A DNA stretch of 64,000 nt from Geobacter sp. AOG2 (GTDB lineage: Bacteria > Desulfobacterota > Desulfuromonadia > Geobacterales > Pseudopelobacteraceae), in contig NZ_BLJA01000001.1 in assembly GCF_019972295.1 (NCBI RefSeq), positions 1,210,049 to 1,274,048 of the forward strand. Reading direction: 5' to 3'. Positions within the stretch are counted from its first letter, which is position 1, and each line of letters begins with the position of its first letter. Both the position numbers and the translations under genes were made by a program. Below the pieces are notes generated by a model. The model ran no database searches and was not told the origin of the DNA. It saw nothing but the letters and a program-made list of their open reading frames with translations. Positions 34,364 through 43,717 of this stretch are shown here, piece by piece.

Positions 34364-37300
34364 CTATGCAACCTCTGCCGCCGTCACAGCAGCCTCACGC
34401 TCCCGGTCCTTGCCGTGGTCGCGGGCGATGAGCATGTAGATGGAGGGAACGACGAACAAGGTAAAGAGGGTACCGACAAACATACCTCCCACCAGCACCA
34501 AGCCGATGGAGTTACGGGCGGCTGCGCCGGCACCGGTGACCAGGGTCAGGGGAAAGTGGCCCGCAATGGTGGCGGCACTGGTCATCAGGATCGGCCGCAG
34601 GCGGGTCATGGCGGCTTGGTGCACGGCATCAAGTTTGGAGAGACCCTGCAACTGCAACTTGTTGGCGAACTCGACAACCAGAATGCCATTCTTGGACACC
34701 AACCCCACGAGCGTCACCAGTCCGACCTGGGAGTAAATATTAAGCGTGGTGGTCCAGCCACGGGTCCAGAAGGGGGTGTTGGGATCGGGCATTTTCAGAA
34801 AAGTGAAGATCAGCGCGCCGAAGATGGCCAGCGGTACGGAACCGGCCAGGATGACAAAGGGATCGCGGAAACTGTTGAACTGGGCCGCCAGCACCAGGAA
34901 GATCAGGATTATGGCCAAAGCGAAGGCAGGCAGAAATTTGTTTCCCTCGGTGCGCAACTGGCGCGACTCGCCGGTGTAGTCCAGTACATACCCTTTTGGC
35001 AGGATCTTGCCAGCTTCACCCTCCAGAAAGCGTAACGCCTCATCCAGAGGCCTCATGGCCACACCGCTTATCTTGACGGCGTTCAACTGCTGGAAACGGT
35101 TCAAGGAACGTGGTACGACCGATTCCTTCAGGGTGGCCACGGTGGAGAGCGGGATCAGCTTACCCCCGGGCCCGGTAACGTAGATATCCTTCAACTGGGC
35201 CGGGTTAAGGCGGCTTACGCGCTCTATCTGGGGAATGACCTTGTAGCTGCGGCCGGAGATATCGAAACGGTTAACATAGTTGCCCCCCACCATGCCACCC
35301 AGGTCGGCGCCGACTTGTCCCAGGTTCAGCCCCAGGGCGGCGACCTTGTCGCGGTCGATGACAAACTCAGTCTGGGGTTGGTCCACTTTGACGTCGATGA
35401 GAGGTGGGAATGCGAACATTTTGCTCTGGATGGCCTTAAGTTGTAATTGACGGGCGAATTCCAGAATCTGGTTTGTGTCCGCGGTGGAGGCCAGGATGAA
35501 TTCGACCGGAAACTGGCCGCCGCCAGGCAGCGCCGGGGGGGTGACCGGGAACATCTGGATGCCGGCAATACCCTGAAGTTTCTGCTGGACTTCGGGCATG
35601 ATCTGGAAGATCGTGCGTTTGCGGTTGTTCCAGGGTTTGGTTACCATGCCGCCGAAACCGGAGTTGGGCATGGTTATTTGGAAGGTGAAGTCTGTTTCCG
35701 GTATACCCATGAAAATCTGGTTGGCGGCTGCGGCATAGCGGCTATTCTGGTCCAGCGTCGAATTGGCCGCAGCGTCCAGGATGCCGAAGATTACCCCCTG
35801 GTCCTCGGTTGGTGCCAGTTCGCGGGCCGACATGGTGAACATGGGGATAGTCAGGAGCGTGATCACGATCCAGACCGTGTAGACAGCAGGCCGGGCGGTC
35901 AGGGTCGCGGAGAGCCAGCGACCGTAGGCGTTTTTCAGGCGGTTGAAGTCGCGGGTGATGCGGCCCGCCAAGCCATGCTCCTCGCTACCCGGTTTGAGCA
36001 GTTTGGCCGACATGACCGGTGACAGCGTCAGGGCTACAATACCGGAGATGGTTACAGCACCGGCCAGGGTCAGGGCAAACTCGCGGAAGAGTGAGCCGGT
36101 CAGTCCGCCCTGCAGGCCGATAGGCAGGTAGACCGCCGCAAGGGTGATGGTCATGGCGATGATAGGTCCCACGAGTTCCCGGGCTCCGAGCAGTGCCGCT
36201 TCCAGGGGGGATTTTCCTTCGCCCATATGACGTTCCACATTCTCCACCACCACGATGGCGTCGTCCACCACGAGACCTACGGAGAGCACCACCGCCAGGA
36301 GGGTCAGCAGGTTGACGGTAAAGCCGAAGGCCTGCATCAGAAAGACCGCCCCGATCAGCGAGACCGGGATAGCCACCACTGGTATTACTACAGAACGGAA
36401 GGAACCCAGGAAGAGGAAGATCACCACCATCACGATCATCAGCGTGTCCCCCAAGGTTTTGAGCACCTCGTGGATAGCGGTGTTGATGTAATCGGTGGCA
36501 TCGTAGGCCACGTGGGCCTGCATGCCGCTGGGCAGGTCGCGCTGGATGGCCGCCATCTCGGCCCGCACCTTTTTAATGACGTCGATGGAGTTGGCGTTGG
36601 GCAAGGGCCAGATGCCTATGAATACGGCAGTCTGGCCGGAGAAATGCACCTCGGAGTCATAGTCTTCGGCCCCCAGCGTCACGTCGGCAATATCAGAGAT
36701 TCGCACGATGGCGCCGTTCTGCTCACGCACAGCCAGGCGTTTAAACTCGCCCACGGTGTTGAGATTGGTGTCGGCGGTCAGGTTGACCTGGATCAACGAC
36801 CCCTTGCTGTGTCCCAGGGCCGAGAGGAAGTTGTTGTCCGCCAGGGCTTGGCGCACTTGGGCCGGACTGATGTTGAGTGCCGCCATTCGTTCCGGTTTCA
36901 GCCAGATGCGCATGGCAAAGGTGCGGCCGCCCAGAATGTCGGCCCGTTGAACACCGGAGATGGCCGACAGGCGGGGCTGGACGACACGCACCAGGTAGTC
37001 GGTGATCTCGTTCTGTTTGAGGATGTCGGAGGTGAAGCTCAGGTAGGCCGAAGCAAACTGGCTGTCGGCCGACTCGATGTTGATCACCGGCACCTCTGCC
37101 TCCGGCGGCAGGTCGCGGCGCACCTGGTCCACCTTGGAGCTGATCTCGGCCAAGGCTTTGGTGGAATCATAGTTGATCTTGAGGCGTACCGTGATGGTGG
37201 AGAGCCCCAGAGCACTTTGAGATTCCATGTATTCGATACCATCGGCTGCGGCGATGGCCCGTTCCAGAGGGGTGGTTATGAAGCCGCGCACCAATTCGGC

Positions 37301-37465
37301 GCTAGCGCCGGTATAGACGGTGGTGACGGTTACCGACGCATTCTCGCTGTGCGGATACTGGCGCACATTGAGGGTCCGGATGGCCTGCAAGCCGGCGATG
37401 ATGATCACCAGGTTGACAACCAGGGCCAAGACGGGACGGCGGATGAAGAGATCGGTGAATTTCAT
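34364..37465 (-). CDS. RND efflux pump, inner-membrane transporter (AcrB/MexB type)
   Basis: The 1033-residue proton-driven exporter of the HAE1 family has TM1 FIRRPVLALVVNLVIIIAG and the TM4 proton-relay pair in VGLVVDDAIVVVENVERH. The docking and porter regions are complete (VRDLPPEAEVPVIN-like, ELAPTEDQGVIFG). The C-terminal TM bundle includes QVGLVTLVGLVSKNGILVVEFAN and RLRPILMTSAATIAGHFPL. It starts 2 nt after the membrane-fusion gene stop, at the promoter-distal end of a five-gene operon. It expels hydrophobic compounds or drugs; the actual substrates are unknown. Confidence 0.96.
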   Translation of the reverse strand: MKFTDLFIRRPVLALVVNLVIIIAGLQAIRTLNVRQYPHSENASVTVTTVYTGASAELVRGFITTPLERAIAAADGIEYMESQSALGLSTITVRLKINYDSTKALAEISSKVDQVRRDLPPEAEVPVINIESADSQFASAYLSFTSDILKQNEITDYLVRVVQPRLSAISGVQRADILGGRTFAMRIWLKPERMAALNISPAQVRQALADNNFLSALGHSKGSLIQVNLTADTNLNTVGEFKRLAVREQNGAIVRISDIADVTLGAEDYDSEVHFSGQTAVFIGIWPLPNANSIDVIKKVRAEMAAIQRDLPSGMQAHVAYDATDYINTAIHEVLKTLGDTLMIVMVVIFLFLGSFRSVVIPVVAIPVSLIGAVFLMQAFGFTVNLLTLLAVVLSVGLVVDDAIVVVENVERHMGEGKSPLEAALLGARELVGPIIAMTITLAAVYLPIGLQGGLTGSLFREFALTLAGAVTISGIVALTLSPVMSAKLLKPGSEEHGLAGRITRDFNRLKNAYGRWLSATLTARPAVYTVWIVITLLTIPMFTMSARELAPTEDQGVIFGILDAAANSTLDQNSRYAAAANQIFMGIPETDFTFQITMPNSGFGGMVTKPWNNRKRTIFQIMPEVQQKLQGIAGIQMFPVTPPALPGGGQFPVEFILASTADTNQILEFARQLQLKAIQSKMFAFPPLIDVKVDQPQTEFVIDRDKVAALGLNLGQVGADLGGMVGGNYVNRFDISGRSYKVIPQIERVSRLNPAQLKDIYVTGPGGKLIPLSTVATLKESVVPRSLNRFQQLNAVKISGVAMRPLDEALRFLEGEAGKILPKGYVLDYTGESRQLRTEGNKFLPAFALAIILIFLVLAAQFNSFRDPFVILAGSVPLAIFGALIFTFLKMPDPNTPFWTRGWTTTLNIYSQVGLVTLVGLVSKNGILVVEFANKLQLQGLSKLDAVHQAAMTRLRPILMTSAATIAGHFPLTLVTGAGAAARNSIGLVLVGGMFVGTLFTLFVVPSIYMLIARDHGKDREREAAVTAAEVA

Positions 37466-37467
37466 CG

Positions 37468-38589
37468 TCAGTTATTCTCCGGCTTGGGTGACTGCTGGAA
37501 GGGAGGAGAGAGCTTGTTGTCGATGACCGCCGACTGGCCGTTGCGTAGTTTGAAAACCCCCGTGGTGACGATCGATTCTCCCTCCTTCAACCCGCTGGTT
37601 ACGGCGACGAAATCGCCTCGCTTTTCGCCGAGGCGCACGAACTGCTGCCGTAGCGTCAGCCCCTTCTTGCCATCTTTTTGCGTATCGATGACGAAAACCG
37701 AGTCCCCGTAGGGGGCATAGAGCACCGCCGTTGCCGGAATGGCCAGTACCTTCGGGCGCGCGGCCAGACCGACCGCCACGTTGACGAACATGCCTGGCCT
37801 CAATTTTTCGGCGCGGTTGGTCACAGTGGCCTGAAGCTTGATGGTACGGGTATCGCTGTCTACCAGCGGATTTATGGCGGTGATGCGTCCCTCTACCGTT
37901 TCACCCGGCAGGGCATCGCACGTGACTCGTACCGGCAGGCCGGAATGTATCCGGGCCATCTGCTGCTGCGGCAGGGTGAAATCCACGAAGATCGGGCTGA
38001 GTGTCTGCAAGGAGACGATGGGATCTCCCTCACGGAGTATCTGGCCGAGGTTGACCTGACGGATGCCGAGGCGCCCGGTGAAGGGGGCACGGATGGTCTT
38101 CTTGCCGATGGTGGCCCGGACGTTGTTGACCTGGGCCACCGCTTGGTCATAGGCGGCCACGGCTTTGTCGTGGTCGGACTGGGAGATGATCTTATCGGCC
38201 ACCATCTTGTCCGCACGCGCCAGTTCGGTGCGGTTCAGTTTCACCTGGGCCGTAAGACCGGGGAGTTGTGCCTCCTCCGAGGAGGTGTCCTGCCGCACCA
38301 GCAGATCACCTTTTTTCACCCTTGCGCCCGGCTCGAACCCGATCTTCACGACCTTGCCGGTCAATTCGGCGGCTACCGTGACCCCCTGCACCGCCGTCAA
38401 CGTGCCGACCGCAGTCAGGTCTGCCGCCCATGATTCGGCTTTGACCTGGGCCGATGTGACCGTCTCGGGGGGCGGGACGAACTTCTTTCCCTGATCGATC
38501 ATGGCGCCGATCTGCATGGCCTTGACGCCTGCGAGGATGGCGATGATGACAATCAGGCCGAATATGGAGAGGATGAGGCGTTTTTTCAT
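37468..38589 (-). CDS. RND efflux periplasmic adaptor (membrane fusion protein)
   Basis: The 373-residue protein has an N-terminal membrane anchor (LILSIFGLIVIIAILAG). A lipoyl-like half-motif (GVTVAAELTGKVVKIGFEPGARVKKGDLL) and a helical hairpin follow. The second half reads IRAPFTGRLGIRQVNLGQILREGDPIVSLQ. C-terminal beta-barrel and membrane-proximal domains are present. It bridges the AcrB-type pump and the TolC-type channel. Its start overlaps the channel gene stop by 4 nt. Confidence 0.95.
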   Translation of the reverse strand: MKKRLILSIFGLIVIIAILAGVKAMQIGAMIDQGKKFVPPPETVTSAQVKAESWAADLTAVGTLTAVQGVTVAAELTGKVVKIGFEPGARVKKGDLLVRQDTSSEEAQLPGLTAQVKLNRTELARADKMVADKIISQSDHDKAVAAYDQAVAQVNNVRATIGKKTIRAPFTGRLGIRQVNLGQILREGDPIVSLQTLSPIFVDFTLPQQQMARIHSGLPVRVTCDALPGETVEGRITAINPLVDSDTRTIKLQATVTNRAEKLRPGMFVNVAVGLAARPKVLAIPATAVLYAPYGDSVFVIDTQKDGKKGLTLRQQFVRLGEKRGDFVAVTSGLKEGESIVTTGVFKLRNGQSAVIDNKLSPPFQQSPKPENN

Positions 38590-40151
38590 GGTTTGATGTC
38601 TCCGTTCACGTGTACTCCGTTACTGCCGTTTCCGGCGGCGGATTTCGTTTCCCGGTTCCACCACCCACCTCCCAAGGCTTGGAAGAGCGCCGCGCTGTCG
38701 GCAAAACGCGCGGCCTGTGCCTGTACCAGGCTTATGAGCGCCTGCTGATGCTGGCGCTGGGCGTTGAGCAGCGATAGGTAGCTAACCGCGCCGAGCGCAA
38801 ACTGCCGTTGCGTCAGCTCCAGGGAATCACGGGCTGCCGTTTCGGCTTCCGCCTGCGCCCTGAGCGTTAGTGCGTCGGATTCGAGCGCCTGCAACACATC
38901 CGCCACGTTCTGGAAGGCTTGGAGAACGGTTTCGCGATACTGCGCCAATGCCTGGTCAAAGGCGGCAATAGCGGCACGGCGTTTGGCGGTCAGTTCGCCG
39001 CCGTGAAAGAGAGGCTGCAACAGGCCTGCTCCCAGGCTCCATATAGGAGTGGCGGATGTAAGCAAGTCCTCCAATCTGCCTGCCTGGGAACCAACACTAC
39101 CATTCAGGGTGATCTGGGGGTACAGGTTTGCCGTGGCCACGCCCACTTGGGCACCGGCTGCATGCAGCAGTTCCTCCGCAGCCAGGATGTCCGGACGCTG
39201 GCGCACCAGCTTTGAGGGAACACTGAGTGGCAATTCCTGCGGCAGGTGAAGTTTATCCAGATCAAATTCGGGGAGCGCCGCTTGGCTTGGAAATTTGCCG
39301 GCATACACCGCCAACTGGTGGCGGGTCTGGGCCAGTGACTTCTCAAGTGGTGGCAGACCGGTCCGGGTCTGGGCCACTTGCGCCTGCTGCGTCAGGACAT
39401 CGGAACGCGCCGCCCCGCCCAACTGGAACTGCCGTTCCACCAGCACCAATTGTTCTTCCTGCAACGTGATGATTTCCTGCGTGGTTTTCAATTGTGCCCG
39501 GAGGGAGGCCTCTTGCACCGCCGTGGTGACGATGTTGGCGGTGAGGGTCAGATAAGCGGCTTCCAGCTGATATCGCTGGAAATCGACCTGGGATTGGAGT
39601 GCCTCCAATTCGCGCCGGCCGCCGCCGAACAGGTCGAGGGTGTAGGAAATGCTCACTGAAGCGTTGTAAAGGCTGTACGTCAGGCCAGGGTAATCAGGCT
39701 GACCGCTGGCTGCGCCCGATACCTTCTGGCGCGAGCCGTTGAGCGAGGCGTCCACACTGGGATAATACTCGGTTCCACCGCGTGCGAGTAGATTTTCCCG
39801 AGCCTGGCGCAGGGTCGCCTGAGCTGCGGCCAGCGTCGGGCTCTCCTGCAGTGCCTGGCGGATGAGGTGGTCCAGAGCCGGGTTGTGGAACAGTTCCCAC
39901 CATTGGGCCGGGATGTCCTCCTGCGTCGTGAAGCGTTGCGCCGCGCCCCCCCAGCCCGGAGTTGCCGCAGTCTCCACCGGCAGGGCTGTGGCTGTGTAGT
40001 TTGTGACCGACGGCGCCGCCGGGGCGCGGAAATCGGGGCCAACCGTGCAGCCGCACATTGCCAGGCATACGGCAGCGGCTGAGAGTCCGGTCCTCAAACC
40101 TAAGACGCATGCACCGTCATTCTTTCCGTATGGGGTGCGCAATTCTGTCAT
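38586..40151 (-). CDS. RND efflux outer-membrane channel (TolC/NodT family lipoprotein)
   Basis: The roughly 521-residue protein has a lipoprotein signal (VCLAMCGC) followed by VGPDFRAPAAP. It has two outer-membrane-factor repeats with helices such as LIRQALQESPTLAAAQATLRQAREN and ALAQYRETVLQAFQNVADVLQAL. Start is uncertain: ATG at 40151 or 40163, or a TTG at 40199 overlapping the pepN stop; none has a strong ribosome site. The position between pepN and the adaptor gene implies translation coupled to pepN. Confidence 0.92.
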   Translation of the reverse strand: MTELRTPYGKNDGACVLGLRTGLSAAAVCLAMCGCTVGPDFRAPAAPSVTNYTATALPVETAATPGWGGAAQRFTTQEDIPAQWWELFHNPALDHLIRQALQESPTLAAAQATLRQARENLLARGGTEYYPSVDASLNGSRQKVSGAASGQPDYPGLTYSLYNASVSISYTLDLFGGGRRELEALQSQVDFQRYQLEAAYLTLTANIVTTAVQEASLRAQLKTTQEIITLQEEQLVLVERQFQLGGAARSDVLTQQAQVAQTRTGLPPLEKSLAQTRHQLAVYAGKFPSQAALPEFDLDKLHLPQELPLSVPSKLVRQRPDILAAEELLHAAGAQVGVATANLYPQITLNGSVGSQAGRLEDLLTSATPIWSLGAGLLQPLFHGGELTAKRRAAIAAFDQALAQYRETVLQAFQNVADVLQALESDALTLRAQAEAETAARDSLELTQRQFALGAVSYLSLLNAQRQHQQALISLVQAQAARFADSAALFQALGGGWWNRETKSAAGNGSNGVHVNGDIKP

Positions 40152-40195
40152 GTGTGATCTCATGCTGCTAGAAGATACATGGAGAAATGTATTTG

Positions 40196-42835
40196 TCAAA
40201 GACTTTTGGTAACGACTTCGTAGACATCCCGTGGAAGGTTGGGGAGGGTCTGGACCCGCATCAGTTCCCGCTGCATAAGCGCCCGTCTTCCAGGTTCAAA
40301 ACGGCGCCAAGTGGTCAGTGGCGCAAGCAGGCGGGCGGAAACCTGGGGGTTGAGCGGGATGAGGCGGAGCAGTTGGTCAACCAGGAACCGGTAGCCGGAG
40401 CCGTCAGCGGCATGGAAATGTGGCTGATTCTGGCTGAATGCCCCAACCAGTGCGCGAAAACGGTTGGGGTTGGTGAGTTCAAAGGCCGGGTGGCCGATGA
40501 GAGCCTTGACGTCGTCAATGGTGCCGGGGAGGTCGGACATGGCTCTGAGCGAGAACCACTTATCCACCACTTGGCGGTCCCCCTGCCAGCGACGATAGAA
40601 ATCCTCCAGAGCTTCGTTACGTTCCGGACAATTGCATGAAGCCAGCGGCGCGAGTGCTCCCACGGCGTCGGTCATATTGTCGGCTGCACGGTACTGCTGG
40701 ATGCAGAGGTTTGTGATGTCCTGCTCTTCAAGGCTCGCCAGGTAGGCCAGGCAGAGGTTGGACAGGCGACGTTCTCCGGAACGGCCGTCGTCAATATCAT
40801 AGGGCTGCGTACTGCGACACACTTCGCGAACTGCCAGAAAATCGTCCCGCAGCAGCGTTGCCAGGGTATGAATGATGAATTTTCGGGCGATGTGGATGGC
40901 CTCAGGGTCAATGACCGGCATCAGTTCGGCTAGGTATTTCTCCGATGGCAGCGTGAGCGCCTCGGCCAGAAAGGCCCGATCCTGCTCTCCACTGGTGAGG
41001 GTTGCCCGGTAGGTCGCCACGAAAGCCTGGTCTGGCCTAAGTTCCCGCCCGGCCTGTTGGTCGGCCACCAAGCCGAGAAGGACCTGGGACGCCAATTGCT
41101 GGCCCGCCTCCCAGCGACAGAACGGATCTGTTTCGTGGGCCATGAGCAGCACGAGGTCGTCGTGGCGGTAGGGGTAGTCCAGCTTTACCGGCGCGGAGAA
41201 GTTGCGTAGCAGCGCCGGTACCGGCTCATGTTCCAAACCGGAGAAATGGAACGTCTGCTCGGTCTTGCACACCTCAAGTACCCTGGTCGTTGGGCCGGGT
41301 ACCGGTTCGCCAAACAGGGTGACCGGAAGCTCCCGGCCATCGCGGTCCAGGAGGCCGACGACCAGGGGGATATGGAAAGGTTGTTTTTCAGTCTGTCCTG
41401 GAGTCTCCGGGCACGACTGACACACCCTCAAGGTGAAGACGCCGTCTGCCGCTTCGAATATGCCTGATGCCTTGATATGGGGCGTTCCTGCCTGACTGTA
41501 CCAGAGCCGGAACTGTCCCAGATCCCTTTCTCCCGCATCGGCCATGGCCTGGACAAAATCCTCGATCGTGACGGCCTGACCGTCGTGGCGCTCAAAGTAG
41601 AGATCCATACCTTTTCTGAAACGCTCAGCACCCAGGAGGGTGCGCAGCATGCGGATCAATTCGCCACCCTTGTTATAGACGGTGTTGGTGTAGAAATTGT
41701 TGATTTCCATGTAGGAGTCGGGCCGGACCGGGTGAGCCAAGGGACCGTTGTCCTCGGCGAACTGTGCACTACGCAGGTAGCGGACATCGGCAATGCGTTT
41801 CACGCCGCGCGATTCCATGTCGGCCGAAAACTCTTGATCGCGGAAAATGGTCAATCCCTCTTTGAGAGAGAGCTGGAACCAATCGCGGCAGGTGACCCGG
41901 TTGCCGCTCCAGTTGTGGAAATACTCGTGGCCGATGACCTCCTCTATGGCTTGGTAGTCCTCATCGGTGGCGGTCTCGGGAGTGGCCAGGACGTAACGGG
42001 AGTTGAAGATGTTGAGCCCCTTGTTTTCCATGGCTCCCATGTTGAAGTCGTCCACCGCCACGATCATGTAGCAGTCCAGGTCGTATTCCCTGCCAAAGGT
42101 CTCCTCGTCCCAGCGCATGGCTTTTTTCAGGGAACGGAGCGCGTGTGCCCCCTTGAGGCGGTTGGCTTCCTGGAGATAGAGGCGCAGGCTCACCTTCCGG
42201 CCAGAGCAAGTCGAAAATACGTCCTCGATACAGGCCAGCTTACCGGCTACCAGGGCGAAGAGGTAGCTTGGTTTTCTGAAAGGGTCGTGCCAGGTGATGA
42301 AGTGGCGGCCGTCCGGCAGTTCGCCCCTGTCTACCGGGTTACCGTTGGACAGAAGTACCGGATACCGCTTCGGGTCGGCAATGATGGTGGTGGTATAAAC
42401 GGAAAGCACATCGGGACGGTCCGGGTAGTAGGTGATGGAGCGGAATCCCTGGGCTTCGCACTGGGTGCAGAACATCCCTCCCGAGCGATAGAGCCCCTCC
42501 AGGTAGGTATTGTCCTGGGGACGCAACTCGGTTTCCACCTCCAGGATGAAGGCGGCGGGAACCGAGGGTACAAAGAGTGTTTCTTCCGATACATGGAAGG
42601 CCTCCGGGGCAAGGAGCACTCCATCCAGGCGGAGGCTGCGCAGCGCGAAACGATGGCCGTCCAGAATCAGCGGCCGTTCTTCACGGCTGCGATCATAGGC
42701 GGCTCGCAGGGCAAGGCGGGAGCGGACGAGGGTTGTATCCTCCCCCAGCTCAAAGCGAAGATCGATACTGTCAACCGTATAATCGGGGGGACGATAATCG
42801 TGACGATGGATAGTGGTATGAGCCGATTCTGTCAT
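40196..42835 (-). CDS. pepN: Aminopeptidase N (M1 metallopeptidase)
   Basis: The 879-residue zinc aminopeptidase has the substrate-anchoring GAMENKG and the zinc motif HExxH-x18-E in EVIGHEYFHNWSGN ... SLKEGLT. The N-terminal beta domain starts HDYRPPDYTVDSIDLRFEL. An Ig-like domain and a C-terminal helical domain complete the E. coli PepN-like architecture. ATG at 42835 has GAGG upstream; the frame is open to 42898 inside tetR. It normally trims peptides in the cytoplasm. Here it lies inside an RND operon: tetR is 31 nt upstream and the channel gene overlaps or abuts its end. Confidence 0.95.
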   Translation of the reverse strand: MTESAHTTIHRHDYRPPDYTVDSIDLRFELGEDTTLVRSRLALRAAYDRSREERPLILDGHRFALRSLRLDGVLLAPEAFHVSEETLFVPSVPAAFILEVETELRPQDNTYLEGLYRSGGMFCTQCEAQGFRSITYYPDRPDVLSVYTTTIIADPKRYPVLLSNGNPVDRGELPDGRHFITWHDPFRKPSYLFALVAGKLACIEDVFSTCSGRKVSLRLYLQEANRLKGAHALRSLKKAMRWDEETFGREYDLDCYMIVAVDDFNMGAMENKGLNIFNSRYVLATPETATDEDYQAIEEVIGHEYFHNWSGNRVTCRDWFQLSLKEGLTIFRDQEFSADMESRGVKRIADVRYLRSAQFAEDNGPLAHPVRPDSYMEINNFYTNTVYNKGGELIRMLRTLLGAERFRKGMDLYFERHDGQAVTIEDFVQAMADAGERDLGQFRLWYSQAGTPHIKASGIFEAADGVFTLRVCQSCPETPGQTEKQPFHIPLVVGLLDRDGRELPVTLFGEPVPGPTTRVLEVCKTEQTFHFSGLEHEPVPALLRNFSAPVKLDYPYRHDDLVLLMAHETDPFCRWEAGQQLASQVLLGLVADQQAGRELRPDQAFVATYRATLTSGEQDRAFLAEALTLPSEKYLAELMPVIDPEAIHIARKFIIHTLATLLRDDFLAVREVCRSTQPYDIDDGRSGERRLSNLCLAYLASLEEQDITNLCIQQYRAADNMTDAVGALAPLASCNCPERNEALEDFYRRWQGDRQVVDKWFSLRAMSDLPGTIDDVKALIGHPAFELTNPNRFRALVGAFSQNQPHFHAADGSGYRFLVDQLLRLIPLNPQVSARLLAPLTTWRRFEPGRRALMQRELMRVQTLPNLPRDVYEVVTKSL

Positions 42836-42866
42836 GCTTGGCCTCGTTTGCAGTTGTCCCGGCAGT

Positions 42867-43445
42867 CTACCGTTTAATGCCGTCCCAGCATGCCGCAACG
42901 GTTTTTTCGATCAGAGCGTCGTTCAGTTGGATGAAGCCTAGGATATTGTCCCGGGCCAAGGTGATCAACGGCCCGAAAGACAGGGCGAAGAGTACGATGT
43001 CGGGTAGATCCTTGATAACCTGCTGGGAGACCCCCTGCTCAAACAACTCCATATACAGAAGGTCGTCGTCGTGGAACTCCTTGGCAAACCTGCCGCGGCG
43101 GAGAGCCGCCCCATAGGGGGAGTTATGAAACTGTTCCATGTATTTGAAATCGAGGGGGTGAGCAGTCCAGTATTTGAGGAGTCCGACGCCCAAATGCAGA
43201 AAACGCTCTCTGATGGGGCGCTCCGTCTGGTATCCCTCCCGGAGAGCCTCCAACAGCTTTCCCTCAACTTCCCGGTATAATTCCTTGATGAGAATATCCT
43301 TGCTTTCGAAGTAACAATAGATCGTCCCAGCTGCGACCCCGGCCCGCTCGGCGATCATGGCCATGGGAGCACCATGGAATCCCTGATCGGCAATGATCTG
43401 TAACGCCGCCCGAACAATATCCTTACGCTTATCAGGTCTTGCCAT
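42867..43445 (-). CDS. TetR/AcrR family repressor of the efflux operon
   Basis: The 192-residue protein has an N-terminal TetR helix-turn-helix (KDIVRAALQIIADQGFHGAPMAMIAERAGVAAGTIYCYFESKDILIKELY). A divergent ligand-binding domain follows. Start MARPDKRKD at 43445 agrees with the family; the open frame upstream contains the operator. It is first gene of tetR-pepN-TolC-AcrA-AcrB and probably represses itself and the operon through the dyad at 43471-43486. Confidence 0.92.
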   Translation of the reverse strand: MARPDKRKDIVRAALQIIADQGFHGAPMAMIAERAGVAAGTIYCYFESKDILIKELYREVEGKLLEALREGYQTERPIRERFLHLGVGLLKYWTAHPLDFKYMEQFHNSPYGAALRRGRFAKEFHDDDLLYMELFEQGVSQQVIKDLPDIVLFALSFGPLITLARDNILGFIQLNDALIEKTVAACWDGIKR

Positions 43446-43470
43446 ACGCCACCGACTCCCTCTAAGTATC

Positions 43471-43486
43471 GAATGAACAGTCATTC
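43471..43486. promoter_or_regulatory. TetR operator dyad for the efflux operon
   Basis: GAATGA-ACAG-TCATTC is a perfect 6+4+6 inverted repeat 26 nt upstream of the tetR start and just downstream of the promoter -10, at the expected transcription start. Half-sites of the TGAATGA type are common for AcrR-like regulators. Confidence 0.75.
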
Positions 43487-43496
43487 AAAATGTTAA

Positions 43497-43524
43497 TTTA
43501 TAATAGGTACAAATTTTTTGTCAA
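43497..43524 (-). promoter_or_regulatory. Near-consensus sigma-70 promoter for tetR-pepN-RND
   Basis: On the minus strand TTGACA (43524-43519) is followed after 16 nt by TATAAA (43502-43497). The operator dyad begins about 10 nt further on, so bound repressor would block initiation. Confidence 0.8.
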
Positions 43525-43641
43525 GGTGTTCTTATAGTTGTTTAAATTCCTCCTGTCATCGGAATAACGTGAACCATCCTACAAATACGGAGATTCTACG
43601 AGCTTTTTTCAAGAAAAATCAGTTGTTGTCCGTGTATATAC

Positions 43642-43676
43642 GAAGGCCCTGTTTTCCATCCGGGAAACAGGGCCTT
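43642..43676. terminator. Long hairpin after the cupin gene
   Basis: GAAGGCCCTGTTT and AAACAGGGCCTTC form a 13-bp stem with a short loop, between convergent distances of the cupin gene end (43718) and the tetR promoter region. A clean U tract is missing on either strand, so its efficiency as a terminator is uncertain. Confidence 0.6.
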
Positions 43677-43717
43677 CTGCATGTTTCAATTCGACGCCGG
43701 CCGGTTTGGCCGATGTG

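Noticed and set aside
36227..37711. 494-codon open frame antisense to the RND pump and adaptor genes
   Set aside because: It is a high-G/C shadow of strongly conserved efflux genes. The translation is His/Asp/Gly-rich with no family motif or ribosome site.
41477..42877. 466-codon open frame antisense to pepN
   Set aside because: PepN with GAMEN and HExxH is certain on the other strand; the antisense translation lacks recognisable motifs.
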